A stretch of DNA of 64,000 nucleotides from NCBI RefSeq assembly GCF_016236915.1, contig NZ_JAEHOK010000001.1, forward strand, positions 248,001 to 312,000. The letters are read 5' to 3'. A program made the translations under genes and the position numbers. Source of the DNA: Salegentibacter maritimus. GTDB lineage: Bacteria > Bacteroidota > Bacteroidia > Flavobacteriales > Flavobacteriaceae. Positions 34,467 through 42,643 of the stretch are shown here, one piece after another. Within the stretch, counting starts at the first letter, position 1. Every line of letters begins with the position of its first letter. The notes under the pieces are model-generated. The model made no database searches, had not been told where the DNA came from, and saw only the letters and a list, made by a program, of their open reading frames with translations.

Positions 34467-35759
34467 TTATACGCTCTTTATCAAATTAGCCAGTTGCTGA
34501 GTTAAATACTTTCTTTGATATTGCTGAATATTACCAGAAACAAAATTAGTGTCTCCGTTTTTATATTTGCTATAATGAGCTAAAATTATGCTTTTAAGTT
34601 TTTCTTTTTCTGAATACTGAAAATAGAATCCTGAACCGGTCGCATTTAAAATTCGTTCAACATCCCATTCTTTGGGGCCAATAGCTAAAATTGGCCTTTG
34701 TGCCATTAAATACTCAAATAATTTACCTGGAATAATCCCCCTGGTTTCTTTGCTGTTAATCTCAATTAATAGCAATAACCGGCTTTCTTGTTGAAGCTTA
34801 ATGGCTTGTGAATGATCTACATAACCTAATACTTTAAGTTTCTCACCTAAACCTTCAGATTTAATTGAAGCGATCACCTCTTCGCTTAATGTACCTGCTA
34901 ATTTTAGCTCAAGGTCTTCAGCAAACCTAGAATTTTCTTTACAAAGCTCGGCTATGGCCTGCCATAGGTTTAGCGGGTTTCTTTCGGAAAGTAAAGAACC
35001 GATATGGGAAATACTGAACTTTTCATCTAATTTACCGGTATTTTTTAGGTCTTTTTCGGTCGCATCAAACCCATTGGTGATTACACTAATTGGTTTCGGG
35101 GTTTTTTCTGCAAATTCGGCTTTTGTGGTAAAACTGGTAGTAATAATATGGTTGGCTGTATTTAGTACCTCCTGCTCCAGCTCAATATGTATTTGCGCAC
35201 TTTTTTTGGTAAGTCTTAACTTTTTATGATAGCCAATTTGCGTCCATGGATCCCTAAAATCGGCTATCCATTGTAATTTCAGTGCTTTCTTAAGTTCTAA
35301 TCCAATAAGATGTAAGCTATGTGGCGGGCCGGTTGTAATTATTTTTTTAATCTTCTGCTCTTTTAAATAAGTTTTCAGAAATTTTACCGAAGGTTTTACC
35401 CAAAATTTTCGAGCATCGGGAATAAATAGGTTACCGCGAATAAAAAGTAACGACTTTTGTAGCAAAGATTGATTTTCTTCTGCGGCAATAATTCCCTTAC
35501 TTATAGTTTCTGTTTGATTTTTAGCAAATATTCCGGCTAGTTGATAAGGCTCAAAAATAGGTTTTTTCAGGATTGTGATTCCTTCCGGAATATCGGCCTC
35601 AAAAGAGGCATCCAACATAGGATAATTAGGATTCTCGGGAATAAACACCACCGGCTCAACGCCAAAATCCCGTAAGTACTTTACAAACTTTAGCCAGCGT
35701 TGCACACCGGGACCTCCGGCCGGTGGCCAATAGTAAGTTATAATGAGTACCTTTTCCAT
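34467..35759 (-). CDS. Glycosyltransferase, family 4-like (GT-B)
   Basis: The 430-residue protein starts MEKVLIITYYWPPAGGPGVQRWLKFVKYL, a GT-B N-terminal strand-loop with WPPAGGPGVQ. ITTGPPHSLHLIGLELKK and WIADFRDPWT are recognisable in the N-domain, and ISHIGSLLSERNPLNLWQAI, LKVLGYVDHSQAI and IPGKLFEYLMAQRPILAIGP in the C-terminal nucleotide-sugar domain. Donor and acceptor are unknown. It is likely an enzyme of surface polysaccharide assembly, coupled to the flippase gene. Confidence 0.85.
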   Translation of the reverse strand: MEKVLIITYYWPPAGGPGVQRWLKFVKYLRDFGVEPVVFIPENPNYPMLDASFEADIPEGITILKKPIFEPYQLAGIFAKNQTETISKGIIAAEENQSLLQKSLLFIRGNLFIPDARKFWVKPSVKFLKTYLKEQKIKKIITTGPPHSLHLIGLELKKALKLQWIADFRDPWTQIGYHKKLRLTKKSAQIHIELEQEVLNTANHIITTSFTTKAEFAEKTPKPISVITNGFDATEKDLKNTGKLDEKFSISHIGSLLSERNPLNLWQAIAELCKENSRFAEDLELKLAGTLSEEVIASIKSEGLGEKLKVLGYVDHSQAIKLQQESRLLLLIEINSKETRGIIPGKLFEYLMAQRPILAIGPKEWDVERILNATGSGFYFQYSEKEKLKSIILAHYSKYKNGDTNFVSGNIQQYQRKYLTQQLANLIKSV

Positions 35760-35793
35760 GAAAAGAGCTTATTCCCTTTTTCGGGATTTATAC

Positions 35794-35889
35794 TAAACTA
35801 CCTCGGGGCAAGCCCACGCGGCATTTGTTTGAAACAAATTTTTAATTTCGAGACAAGCCTCAGGGTTTTACAGCCTTTGGCGATGCCAA
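35794..35889 (+). repeat. Dispersed hairpin repeat, family A (overlaps end of YfhO gene)
   Basis: A full-length copy begins TAAACTACCTCGGGGCAAGCC, has TTTCGAGACAAGCC in the middle and ends CCTTTGGCGATGCCAA. The last ~20 bases overlap the 3' end of the YfhO gene. Confidence 0.85.
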
Positions 35890-38282
35890 TATAATCCTCC
35901 TAAAATAATTAAAACCAAAATAATAGAACTGGCAAGGGCAATACTACTACCGGTATTTACTACTTCGGGCTCAAACCTAAAAGTTAGGGTATGTTCCCCG
36001 GCCGGAATATTCATAGCACGCAACACGTAATTTACACGCACATGCTCCACTTCTTCTCCATCCAGATACGCCTGCCAACCCGGCTGATAATACATCTCGG
36101 AAAAAACTGCAAATTGAGCTTCTGATGTGTTGGTTTTGTATACCAATTCGTTAGGCTGATAGCTGGTTAATTCAATTTCAGCTTTTTCAGCAGCCTTAAA
36201 ATTTTTAGAAACTTCCTCCTTAAATTTTGAATTTATAATTGCAGTCTTTTGAAGATCAACCTCTTTTAAACTTAATATTTCTTCATTAGCAGATTCAACC
36301 CACTTAATATTATTTACAAACCATGCATTACCAAAAGCATTCGGATTTTGCTGCGCCTGTGGCTGGCCACTTTCAGAAGGAACAATAAAGTACTTTGCAT
36401 TTAGCATATTTAGCACTGCCATATTATTCTTCGAAATATAGAAATCATATAAATCCTGTATCCTTCCGGGTTTGGCAGCGTGGTAACCACCTATGGCATT
36501 ATGAAAATAAGAGGTACGCCCTGTATTAAAAGGGCTACCGGAAACATCAAAAACCCTGTAATGCCCTTCATCCTGTAAAATTTGCTGGTCGGCTTCATTT
36601 GGTTGAAATGGCCTATCCATTTGACCTGCATTTACAAAATCGTCCTTATTTACATAGCGCTTATCCACAGGAATCAAATCTATAAGAATTAAGAGTCCCA
36701 AAGCCGGCACCAACCAATTCTGTGTGATCTTCTTCTCAATATATAGCCAAATTACGGCTGCTGTTAAGGCTGAAAAAATAAGCGACCTAATTAGATCTTC
36801 GGTATAAATAGCTTTTCTATCTTCTTTAAGCGCTCTTACAAAATCGGCTCCCAGTTGTTGAATTAAAGTTGAATCTCCTGCTCCGCTAAAATCAAACAGT
36901 ACTGAACGGAATAGCAATAAAGCTAGACCAATTCCTCCTACGACAATACCTGACCATTTTAATGCCTGCACCTTGGCTTCTTTTTGAAGCTTTGGGTCAA
37001 ATAATTTATAAAGTCCGTAAACGGCCAGTATGGGCACACATAGTTCTATAATTACCTGTATAGATGAAACCGCTCTAAATTTATTGTACAAGGGCACATA
37101 GTCTATAAAAAATTCGGTGAAAAACCTGAAATTCTTACCCCAGGAGAGAACAAGTGCCAAAACACTTCCGCCAACAATCCACCATTTTAAACGGCCTTTC
37201 ACCAGATATAGGGCAAAAATAAATAGGAATAATACTGTGGCGCCAATATAAGCAGGAGCCCCCACATAAGGTTGGTCTCCCCAATAGGTAGGTGCGTTTT
37301 CAGCAAAATCGGCCGCCTGAACCGGGGAAGCTCCTAATTTTAACAAGGCATCATAAATTTCGGTGTCTTTACCAATATCTTCAGCATTAGAGCCACCCAT
37401 AAATCGGGGGCTAAAAAGGTTTAAAGACTCCATTATTCCGTAACTATATTCAGTAATATAATTAAAGCTTAGTCCAGCCGCAGGCTTATCAGATCCATCT
37501 GGTGAAATTGTTAAACCGGTATCTCCCCGGGTACTGTAAGCCGTATATTCCTGAGTGGCCAGTAAATTAGTAGCATTTGCTCCTATGGCCAATATAACAG
37601 CCACTACCATTACCCCTAAAGCCTTAAAGAATTTAGGAAGTATGTTTTTTCGGTAGGCATCAATTAAATATGCTATTCCCAGCACAATAACCAAGAGGAG
37701 CAAGTAATAAGTCATCTGAAAGTGATTGGCCCCAATTTGCAAGGCCATTGCTAACGATAGCAATAAGAAACCCCACAAATACTTTTGCCTAAAAGTGAGA
37801 ATAATGCCGCCTAAAACCATAGGCATATAGGCAATTGCGTGGGCTTTAGCATTATGCCCAACACCAAGAATAATAATTAGATAGGTAGAAAACCCGAAAG
37901 CAAGTGCACCTAACAGTGCCAATCTAAAATCTAGTTTTAAACAGAGTAAGAGAATATAAAAGCCTAAAAAATAAAGAAAAAGATAATCGGCCGGTCGTGG
38001 TAAAAACCGTAAAACATTATCTAGTTTTTTCACATAGTTATGCGGATAATACGCTCCTAACTGAAAAGTGGGCATTCCTCCAAAAGCCGCATCGGTCCAG
38101 TAAGGTTCTTCCCCGGTTTGGTCCCGAAAATCGTTTTGCTCTTTGGCCATCCCGATATATTGAACAATATCGCTTTGAAAGATTTTTTTTCCTTCAAGAA
38201 CAGGACTAAAATAAAATAAAGAAACTATTACGAAGCCTACCAAAACAAGAAGGTGGGGTAGAAACTTTTTAAGATTGGCCAT
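35868..38282 (-). CDS. YfhO-family polytopic membrane protein
   Basis: The 804-residue protein has an N-terminal membrane segment, then about eleven more, with a C-terminal extracytoplasmic domain ending in a final membrane segment. YfhO-type proteins are GT-C fold glycosyltransferase-like membrane proteins, linked to lipid or polymer glycosylation. The acidic loop YFSPVLEGKKIFQSD near the N-terminus fits the GT-C pattern. The last residues (YWHRQRL) and the stop codon lie in the family A repeat that borders the gene. It is followed by the glycosyltransferase and flippase genes. Confidence 0.82.
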   Translation of the reverse strand: MANLKKFLPHLLVLVGFVIVSLFYFSPVLEGKKIFQSDIVQYIGMAKEQNDFRDQTGEEPYWTDAAFGGMPTFQLGAYYPHNYVKKLDNVLRFLPRPADYLFLYFLGFYILLLCLKLDFRLALLGALAFGFSTYLIIILGVGHNAKAHAIAYMPMVLGGIILTFRQKYLWGFLLLSLAMALQIGANHFQMTYYLLLLVIVLGIAYLIDAYRKNILPKFFKALGVMVVAVILAIGANATNLLATQEYTAYSTRGDTGLTISPDGSDKPAAGLSFNYITEYSYGIMESLNLFSPRFMGGSNAEDIGKDTEIYDALLKLGASPVQAADFAENAPTYWGDQPYVGAPAYIGATVLFLFIFALYLVKGRLKWWIVGGSVLALVLSWGKNFRFFTEFFIDYVPLYNKFRAVSSIQVIIELCVPILAVYGLYKLFDPKLQKEAKVQALKWSGIVVGGIGLALLLFRSVLFDFSGAGDSTLIQQLGADFVRALKEDRKAIYTEDLIRSLIFSALTAAVIWLYIEKKITQNWLVPALGLLILIDLIPVDKRYVNKDDFVNAGQMDRPFQPNEADQQILQDEGHYRVFDVSGSPFNTGRTSYFHNAIGGYHAAKPGRIQDLYDFYISKNNMAVLNMLNAKYFIVPSESGQPQAQQNPNAFGNAWFVNNIKWVESANEEILSLKEVDLQKTAIINSKFKEEVSKNFKAAEKAEIELTSYQPNELVYKTNTSEAQFAVFSEMYYQPGWQAYLDGEEVEHVRVNYVLRAMNIPAGEHTLTFRFEPEVVNTGSSIALASSIILVLIILGGLYWHRQRL

Positions 38283-38360
38283 CTGATTTTTTTTAGATCA
38301 CATTTATTAAACCTGAAAGGGAGCTACCTCCCTATTCATTATAAAAAATTGATCCCGAAA

Positions 38361-38636
38361 TTAATCAATTTCCTCGTAATCTATATATTCACCAACGTTT
38401 TTATTAGATTTTCTACCGCTTTTTGGGCCTTTATCAATACTAACTTTTCCCTCCTTTTTTTGAGAGTTAGGGTCTTGCTGCTGCCTAAATTGTTGTTCAA
38501 AACGCTTTCCCACTTTTCTTAGAAAATATTTAAGTATAAGTGGTCCAAACCATTTAATTAGTATTTTAAAAGCAAAATATACTAATAGAATAATTAGAAT
38601 CGTTTGTAATACATCGGAAAAAGAAGCTTCTAACAT
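38361..38636 (-). CDS. DUF4834 small membrane protein
   Basis: The protein has 91 residues from the ATG at 38636. An upstream TTG at 38654 would fall in a promoter box and is not used. It has one membrane segment (about 10-30, ILIILLVYFAFKILIKW), then a basic amphipathic stretch (FLRKVGKRFEQQFRQQQD), and an acidic C-terminus (NVGEYIDYEEID). This matches DUF4834, a flavobacterial small protein of unknown function. It precedes the YfhO gene by 78 bases and may share a transcript. Confidence 0.72.
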   Translation of the reverse strand: MLEASFSDVLQTILIILLVYFAFKILIKWFGPLILKYFLRKVGKRFEQQFRQQQDPNSQKKEGKVSIDKGPKSGRKSNKNVGEYIDYEEID

Positions 38637-38651
38637 TTTAAGGTCTTTTTG

Positions 38652-38659
38652 CAAAAGTA
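38652..38659 (-). promoter_or_regulatory. Candidate -7 box for the DUF4834-YfhO operon
   Basis: TACTTTTG on the minus strand matches TAnnTTTG and lies 15 bases upstream of the ATG at 38636. Confidence 0.5.
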
Positions 38660-38713
38660 AAAATAAGCCTTGAGAATGGTCGCTTTCTATTCCTAAAAAA
38701 ATAATAAATCTGC

Positions 38714-38721
38714 TATCTTTG
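38714..38721 (+). promoter_or_regulatory. Candidate -7 box for the outer-membrane barrel gene
   Basis: TATCTTTG matches TAnnTTTG and lies 21 bases upstream of the ATG at 38743. It includes the TTG at 38719, which is thus unlikely to be a start codon. Confidence 0.55.
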
Positions 38722-38742
38722 AAAGTAACAAACCAATCTAAT

Positions 38743-39717
38743 ATGCACTATTTAAAAGTAGGTATCGCTTTTATCTTCTTCGGAATTTTTACTGCAAACG
38801 CACAATACACTGAAACCATTAACTCCAATAGACCCGGGGAATCTCAGGGAGCCTACGCCGTAGGAAAAAATGTACTACAATTGGAAGCAGGTGGGTATTT
38901 GGGAAACGATAATCACACTCTTTTTAATAGTGATACAGATATTTTGGGAGCAAGTTACGGTATTCGTTTTGGGTTTTTAACCGAAATCCTGGAGCTTAAC
39001 TTATTTGGTTCCTTTCAGGACCAGGTAACTTCTATTCCTTCAGGAAATGGTGTAGATGAATTTAAAGTAACCAACTTTAAGACAAATACTATAGGTGGTA
39101 AATTTTTAATTTTTGATCCCAATATAAGTGTTAAAAAACGAGAAGTAAATCTATATAGCTGGAAAGCTAACCAACGTATGGATTTACGCAGTCTAATCCC
39201 TGCCGTTTCGGTTTATGGTGGCGCCAATTTTAGCTGGTGGGAAAACCCATATATGTTTGAAGGAGAATCTTCGATTAGTCCCAAAGCAGCCATTATTACT
39301 CAAAACAACTGGGGACGTTGGGTATTGGTCATGAATTTTATAGCCGATAAGTTTACGGAAGAATATCCTTCTTACGGAGGAGTGTTTACCCTTACCCACG
39401 CGGTTACCCCCAGATTTGCAGTTTTCGGGGAGTTTCAAACCTATATAAGCGATTTATATGCCGATGAGTTATTAAGAGGCGGGGCTGCCTACTTATTTGG
39501 AAAAGATTTTCAGGTTGATATTTCCGGACTTGTAAATTTTAAAGACACTCCTTCCAGGTGGCAGGTAGCTGCCGGAGTTTCTTATAGATTCGATTTTCAT
39601 GAAGATGACGAATATATTGAAGACACTTACGAAGGAAAACGCAATCAAAGAGGGGAAGAACTGGAAGAAACCGGTTTTTATAAAGAAAAGGAAGAAGAAA
39701 ATGGTTCAGGTAAATAG
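38743..39717 (+). CDS. Outer-membrane beta-barrel protein, transporter-like
   Basis: The protein has 324 residues from the ATG at 38743. A Sec signal peptide (MHYLKVGIAFIFFGIFTANA) is followed by INSNRPGESQGAYAVGKNVLQLEAG and alternating hydrophobic/charged strands to about residue 290. This resembles the MetA-pathway phenol-degradation-type OM barrel family. The C-terminal tail (about 290-324) is highly charged and outside the barrel pattern. The substrate is unknown. Confidence 0.65.
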   Translation: MHYLKVGIAFIFFGIFTANAQYTETINSNRPGESQGAYAVGKNVLQLEAGGYLGNDNHTLFNSDTDILGASYGIRFGFLTEILELNLFGSFQDQVTSIPSGNGVDEFKVTNFKTNTIGGKFLIFDPNISVKKREVNLYSWKANQRMDLRSLIPAVSVYGGANFSWWENPYMFEGESSISPKAAIITQNNWGRWVLVMNFIADKFTEEYPSYGGVFTLTHAVTPRFAVFGEFQTYISDLYADELLRGGAAYLFGKDFQVDISGLVNFKDTPSRWQVAAGVSYRFDFHEDDEYIEDTYEGKRNQRGEELEETGFYKEKEEENGSGK

Positions 39718-39758
39718 ATCTTAACCTGATTTTTCTTGGAAACAAGAAACAGAAAAAC

Positions 39759-39874
39759 CGTTTAAAGAATAATCTTATTGACGTCAAACTAAATTTATTT
39801 CAGCTTCTAAGTTTAAATGAAACTAGATTCTAAAACAAATTCAGAATGCTGTTAAAGGAAAAATTCTTTAAACG
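39759..39874. repeat. Composite repeat: family B fragment inside a 12-base perfect inverted repeat
   Basis: CGTTTAAAGAAT (39759-39770) and ATTCTTTAAACG (39863-39874) are exact inverted repeats. Between them lies a right-half relative of family B, ACTAGATTCTAAAACAAATT followed by CAGAATGCTG. It lies between convergent genes. Confidence 0.6.
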
Positions 39875-39901
39875 ATTTCGCTTATTTTTATAAATTAATA
39901 T

Positions 39902-41167
39902 CTACTCTTTACTTGCCATTGCGGCAGAAACTGAAGCAGATAATCTTTTGTAGGTTCCATTTTCTAAACGTTCTCGAATAGCTGAAAAAGCTTGTAGGGT
40001 TTCTTCTACATCTTCAAGAGTGTGAGAAGCGGTAGGAATCATTCTCAATAAAATAAGTCCTTTTGGAATTACCGGATATACCACAATAGAACAGAAAACG
40101 CCATGGTTTTCCCTAAGGTCTTTAACCAAAGCCATAGCTTCTGGAATACTACCTTTAAGGTACACAGGAGTTACACAGCTTTGTGTAGTCCCTATATCGA
40201 AACCATTATCCTTAAGTCCGTTTTGAAGTGCATTTACATTCTCCCAAAGCTTTTCTTTTAGCTCAGGCATTGTTCTTAACATTTCCAAACGTTTTAATGC
40301 GCCAACCACCAATTGCATTTGTAGGGATTTAGCGAACATTTGAGAGCGCAAATTATATTTCAAATAATCTATAATTTCTTTATCGGCGGCAATAAATGCT
40401 CCTGTACTGGCCAAAGACTTCGCAAACGTAGCAAAATAAACATCTATTTCATCCTGTACTCCCTGCTCCTCACCGGCACCGGCACCTGTTTTTCCAAGGG
40501 TACCAAAACCATGAGCATCATCTACAAATAACCTAAAATTATATTTTTTCTTAAGCTCAACAATTTCCTTTAATCTTCCCTGCTCTCCACGCATTCCAAA
40601 AACCCCTTCAGAAATCAATAAAATTCCTCCTCCTGTTTGTTCTGCAATTTTCGTGGCACGTTGCAGGTTTTTCTCTATACTATCAAGATCATTATGCTTG
40701 TAAGTAAAGCGCTGCCCCAGGTGTAGTCGTACACCGTCTATAATACAGGCATGAGCATCTACATCATAAACAATTACATCCTGTTTAGAAACCAGCGCGT
40801 CTATGGTAGAAACCATTCCCTGGTAACCAAAATTTAACAAATAAGCAGATTGTTTATGAACAAAAGAAGCAAGTTCATCCTGTAGTTTTTCGTGAAGATG
40901 CGTATGTCCACTCATCATTCTGGCTCCCATAGGATATGCCGATCCATATTCTGCAGCGGCTTCAGCATCAACTTTTCTTACTTCGGGATGATTAGCAAGC
41001 CCCAGGTAGTCATTAATACTCCAGGTAATTACTTTTTTCCCTCTAAACTTCATTCTGTTTGAGATAGGGCCTTCAAGTTTTGGAAATACAAAATATCCCT
41101 CTGCCTGCTCTGCCCATTTTCCTAATGGTCCTTTATCCTTATATATCTTATCAAATAAATCCCTCAT
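39902..41167 (-). CDS. Alpha-oxoamine synthase: candidate cysteate acyltransferase of sulfonolipid synthesis
   Basis: This is a fold-type I PLP enzyme of the serine palmitoyltransferase / KBL / BioF family, which condenses an acyl thioester with an amino acid. From the ATG at 41167 it has 421 residues; a TTG at 41185 is not preferred. Core features are WSINDYLGLANHPEVR, GYQGMVSTIDALV, VDDAHGFGTLG and the Schiff-base lysine in FATFAKSLASTGAF. In Flavobacterium johnsoniae and Alistipes a close relative condenses cysteate with a fatty acyl thioester, the first step of capnine and other sulfonolipids. The neighbouring cysteine-synthase-like gene makes that reaction more likely than serine or glycine condensation, but this is inference. 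Confidence 0.8.
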   Translation of the reverse strand: MRDLFDKIYKDKGPLGKWAEQAEGYFVFPKLEGPISNRMKFRGKKVITWSINDYLGLANHPEVRKVDAEAAAEYGSAYPMGARMMSGHTHLHEKLQDELASFVHKQSAYLLNFGYQGMVSTIDALVSKQDVIVYDVDAHACIIDGVRLHLGQRFTYKHNDLDSIEKNLQRATKIAEQTGGGILLISEGVFGMRGEQGRLKEIVELKKKYNFRLFVDDAHGFGTLGKTGAGAGEEQGVQDEIDVYFATFAKSLASTGAFIAADKEIIDYLKYNLRSQMFAKSLQMQLVVGALKRLEMLRTMPELKEKLWENVNALQNGLKDNGFDIGTTQSCVTPVYLKGSIPEAMALVKDLRENHGVFCSIVVYPVIPKGLILLRMIPTASHTLEDVEETLQAFSAIRERLENGTYKRLSASVSAAMASKE

Positions 41168-41189
41168 CAATCTTTTTTTAGTCAAGCCG

Positions 41190-41222
41190 CAAAAGTACTT
41201 AAAATTGGCTCAATTGTACAAA
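41190..41222 (-). promoter_or_regulatory. Candidate promoter of the alpha-oxoamine synthase gene
   Basis: On the minus strand TTTG (41219-41222) is followed after 21 bases by TACTTTTG (41190-41197). Both match the consensus. It lies 22 bases upstream of the ATG at 41167. Confidence 0.62.
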
Positions 41223-41252
41223 GTTATTTTTTTCTTAAAATTCAAATAAAAG

Positions 41253-41277
41253 AAAAGCATCCTAGGGGGATGCTTTT
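41253..41277 (-). terminator. Terminator after the cysteine-synthase-like gene
   Basis: AAAAGCATCC pairs with GGATGCTTTT around a short TAGGG-type loop. On the minus strand the U-run follows at the AAAA side. It separates the cysteine-synthase-like gene from the alpha-oxoamine synthase, which has its own promoter. Confidence 0.8.
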
Positions 41278-41313
41278 TTCGTTTCTATTTCTGAATCAAT
41301 TTCAAAATATTCT

Positions 41314-42354
41314 TTATTTAATTATTTCTATAGGTTGTGCTTCAATTTCGTTTTTGGTATCAAAAAAGCCTTGCTCTTCCATCCAATTATCACTAAAAAC
41401 TTTTCCCATATAACGTGAACCGTGATCTGGAAAAATAACCACTACTTTACTATGCTCATCAAATTCGCCTTCTTCAGCAAGTTGTTTTAAGCCTTGGGTA
41501 GCAGCTCCACTGGTATAACCTACAAAGAGTCCTTCGGTTTTAGCCAGCTCTCTTGCCGTATGGGCACTATCTTCATCACTAACCTTTACAAAACGATCTA
41601 TAATTTCAAAATCTGTAGCTGAAGGAATAAGGTTTTTACCCAAACCTTCTATTCTGTAAGGATAGATTTCATTGGCATCAAACTCTTTAGTTTCATGATA
41701 CTTCTTTAAAACAGAGCCATACGCATCTATCCCAATAACCTTCAAATCAGGATTCTGCTGTTTTAGATACCTTGCAGTTCCCGATATTGTACCACCTGTA
41801 CCACTACAAGCAATAAGATGAGTTATTTTTCCTTCTGTTTGATTCCAAATTTCAGGACCGGTAGAATTAAAATGCGCGTCTATATTCAAATCGTTAAAAT
41901 ATTGATTGATATAAACCGAACCTTTTGTTTCTGCGTGAAGGGTTTTTGCCACCTGATAATAAGACCTGGGATCGTCTGCCGATACATGTGCAGGACAAAC
42001 ATAGACTTTGGCCCCCATGGTTCTTAACATGTCTATTTTATCGTTAGAGGCTTTAGAGCTTACCGCTAAAATACATTCGTAGCCTTTAATAACACTTACC
42101 ATAGCAATGCTAAAACCGGTATTCCCAGAAGTAGTTTCTATAATGGTGCTACCCGGTTTTAGAATACCTTTTCTTTCTGCTTCTTCTATAATATAAAGTG
42201 CAATACGGTCTTTTGCAGAGTGTCCCGGATTAAAGGCTTCGACCTTAGCGAAAAATTCTCCTTTAAATTTTTGGGTGATTTTATTAAGTTTTATCAAAGG
42301 TGTATTGCCTATAAGCTGCAATACGTGATCGTATACTTGCAAATCTTCTTTCAT
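41314..42354 (-). CDS. PLP-dependent cysteine synthase/cystathionine beta-synthase-like enzyme, candidate cysteate synthase
   Basis: This is a fold-type II PLP enzyme of 346 residues: PLP lysine in GHSAKDRIA, phosphate loop [12 protein letters not shown], and [15 protein letters not shown]. It lacks a C-terminal CBS domain. Enzymes of this family perform beta-replacement on serine, O-acetylserine or O-phosphoserine with a thiol or sulfide; with sulfite the product is cysteate. Its position next to a serine-palmitoyltransferase-like enzyme suggests it might supply cysteate for sulfonolipids. The genes have separate promoter and terminator signals. Ordinary cysteine synthesis is an alternative reading. 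Confidence 0.72.
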   Translation of the reverse strand: MKEDLQVYDHVLQLIGNTPLIKLNKITQKFKGEFFAKVEAFNPGHSAKDRIALYIIEEAERKGILKPGSTIIETTSGNTGFSIAMVSVIKGYECILAVSSKASNDKIDMLRTMGAKVYVCPAHVSADDPRSYYQVAKTLHAETKGSVYINQYFNDLNIDAHFNSTGPEIWNQTEGKITHLIACSGTGGTISGTARYLKQQNPDLKVIGIDAYGSVLKKYHETKEFDANEIYPYRIEGLGKNLIPSATDFEIIDRFVKVSDEDSAHTARELAKTEGLFVGYTSGAATQGLKQLAEEGEFDEHSKVVVIFPDHGSRYMGKVFSDNWMEEQGFFDTKNEIEAQPIEIIK

Positions 42355-42643
42355 AAATCGAAGTTCTTTACAAAATTTGGGTTAAAGATTTTGCCCAATT
42401 CTTGAGCGTGAAAACATTTCAGAAATACTGAAAAATATCTTATTTTTTATTCCGAACCAATCGAAATAAAACACTGACATTCAATGCCAATTTTATTTCT
42501 ATTCTATTATAAACCTTCGAATATTTAGAGGCTTATCCCTCTATATTCAAATTCTCTTTGCAATACTTCTCAAACCTCTAAAGAGGCGATTTTTCCTAAA
42601 AACACAGAAGTAAAACCGTCCAAATTTAAGGTAAATTTTTTAA
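42355..42643. other. Intergenic region of about 290 bases without a recognised gene
   Basis: AT-rich sequence with no clear ORF, repeat of families A or B, or strong hairpin. Promoter elements for the cysteine-synthase-like gene should lie in its 5' part, but I saw no clear TAnnTTTG box in the expected orientation. Confidence 0.4.

Noticed and set aside
41168-41185. TTG start for the alpha-oxoamine synthase
   Set aside because: It adds six basic residues between the -7 box and the ATG; the ATG at 41167 gives the family-like start.
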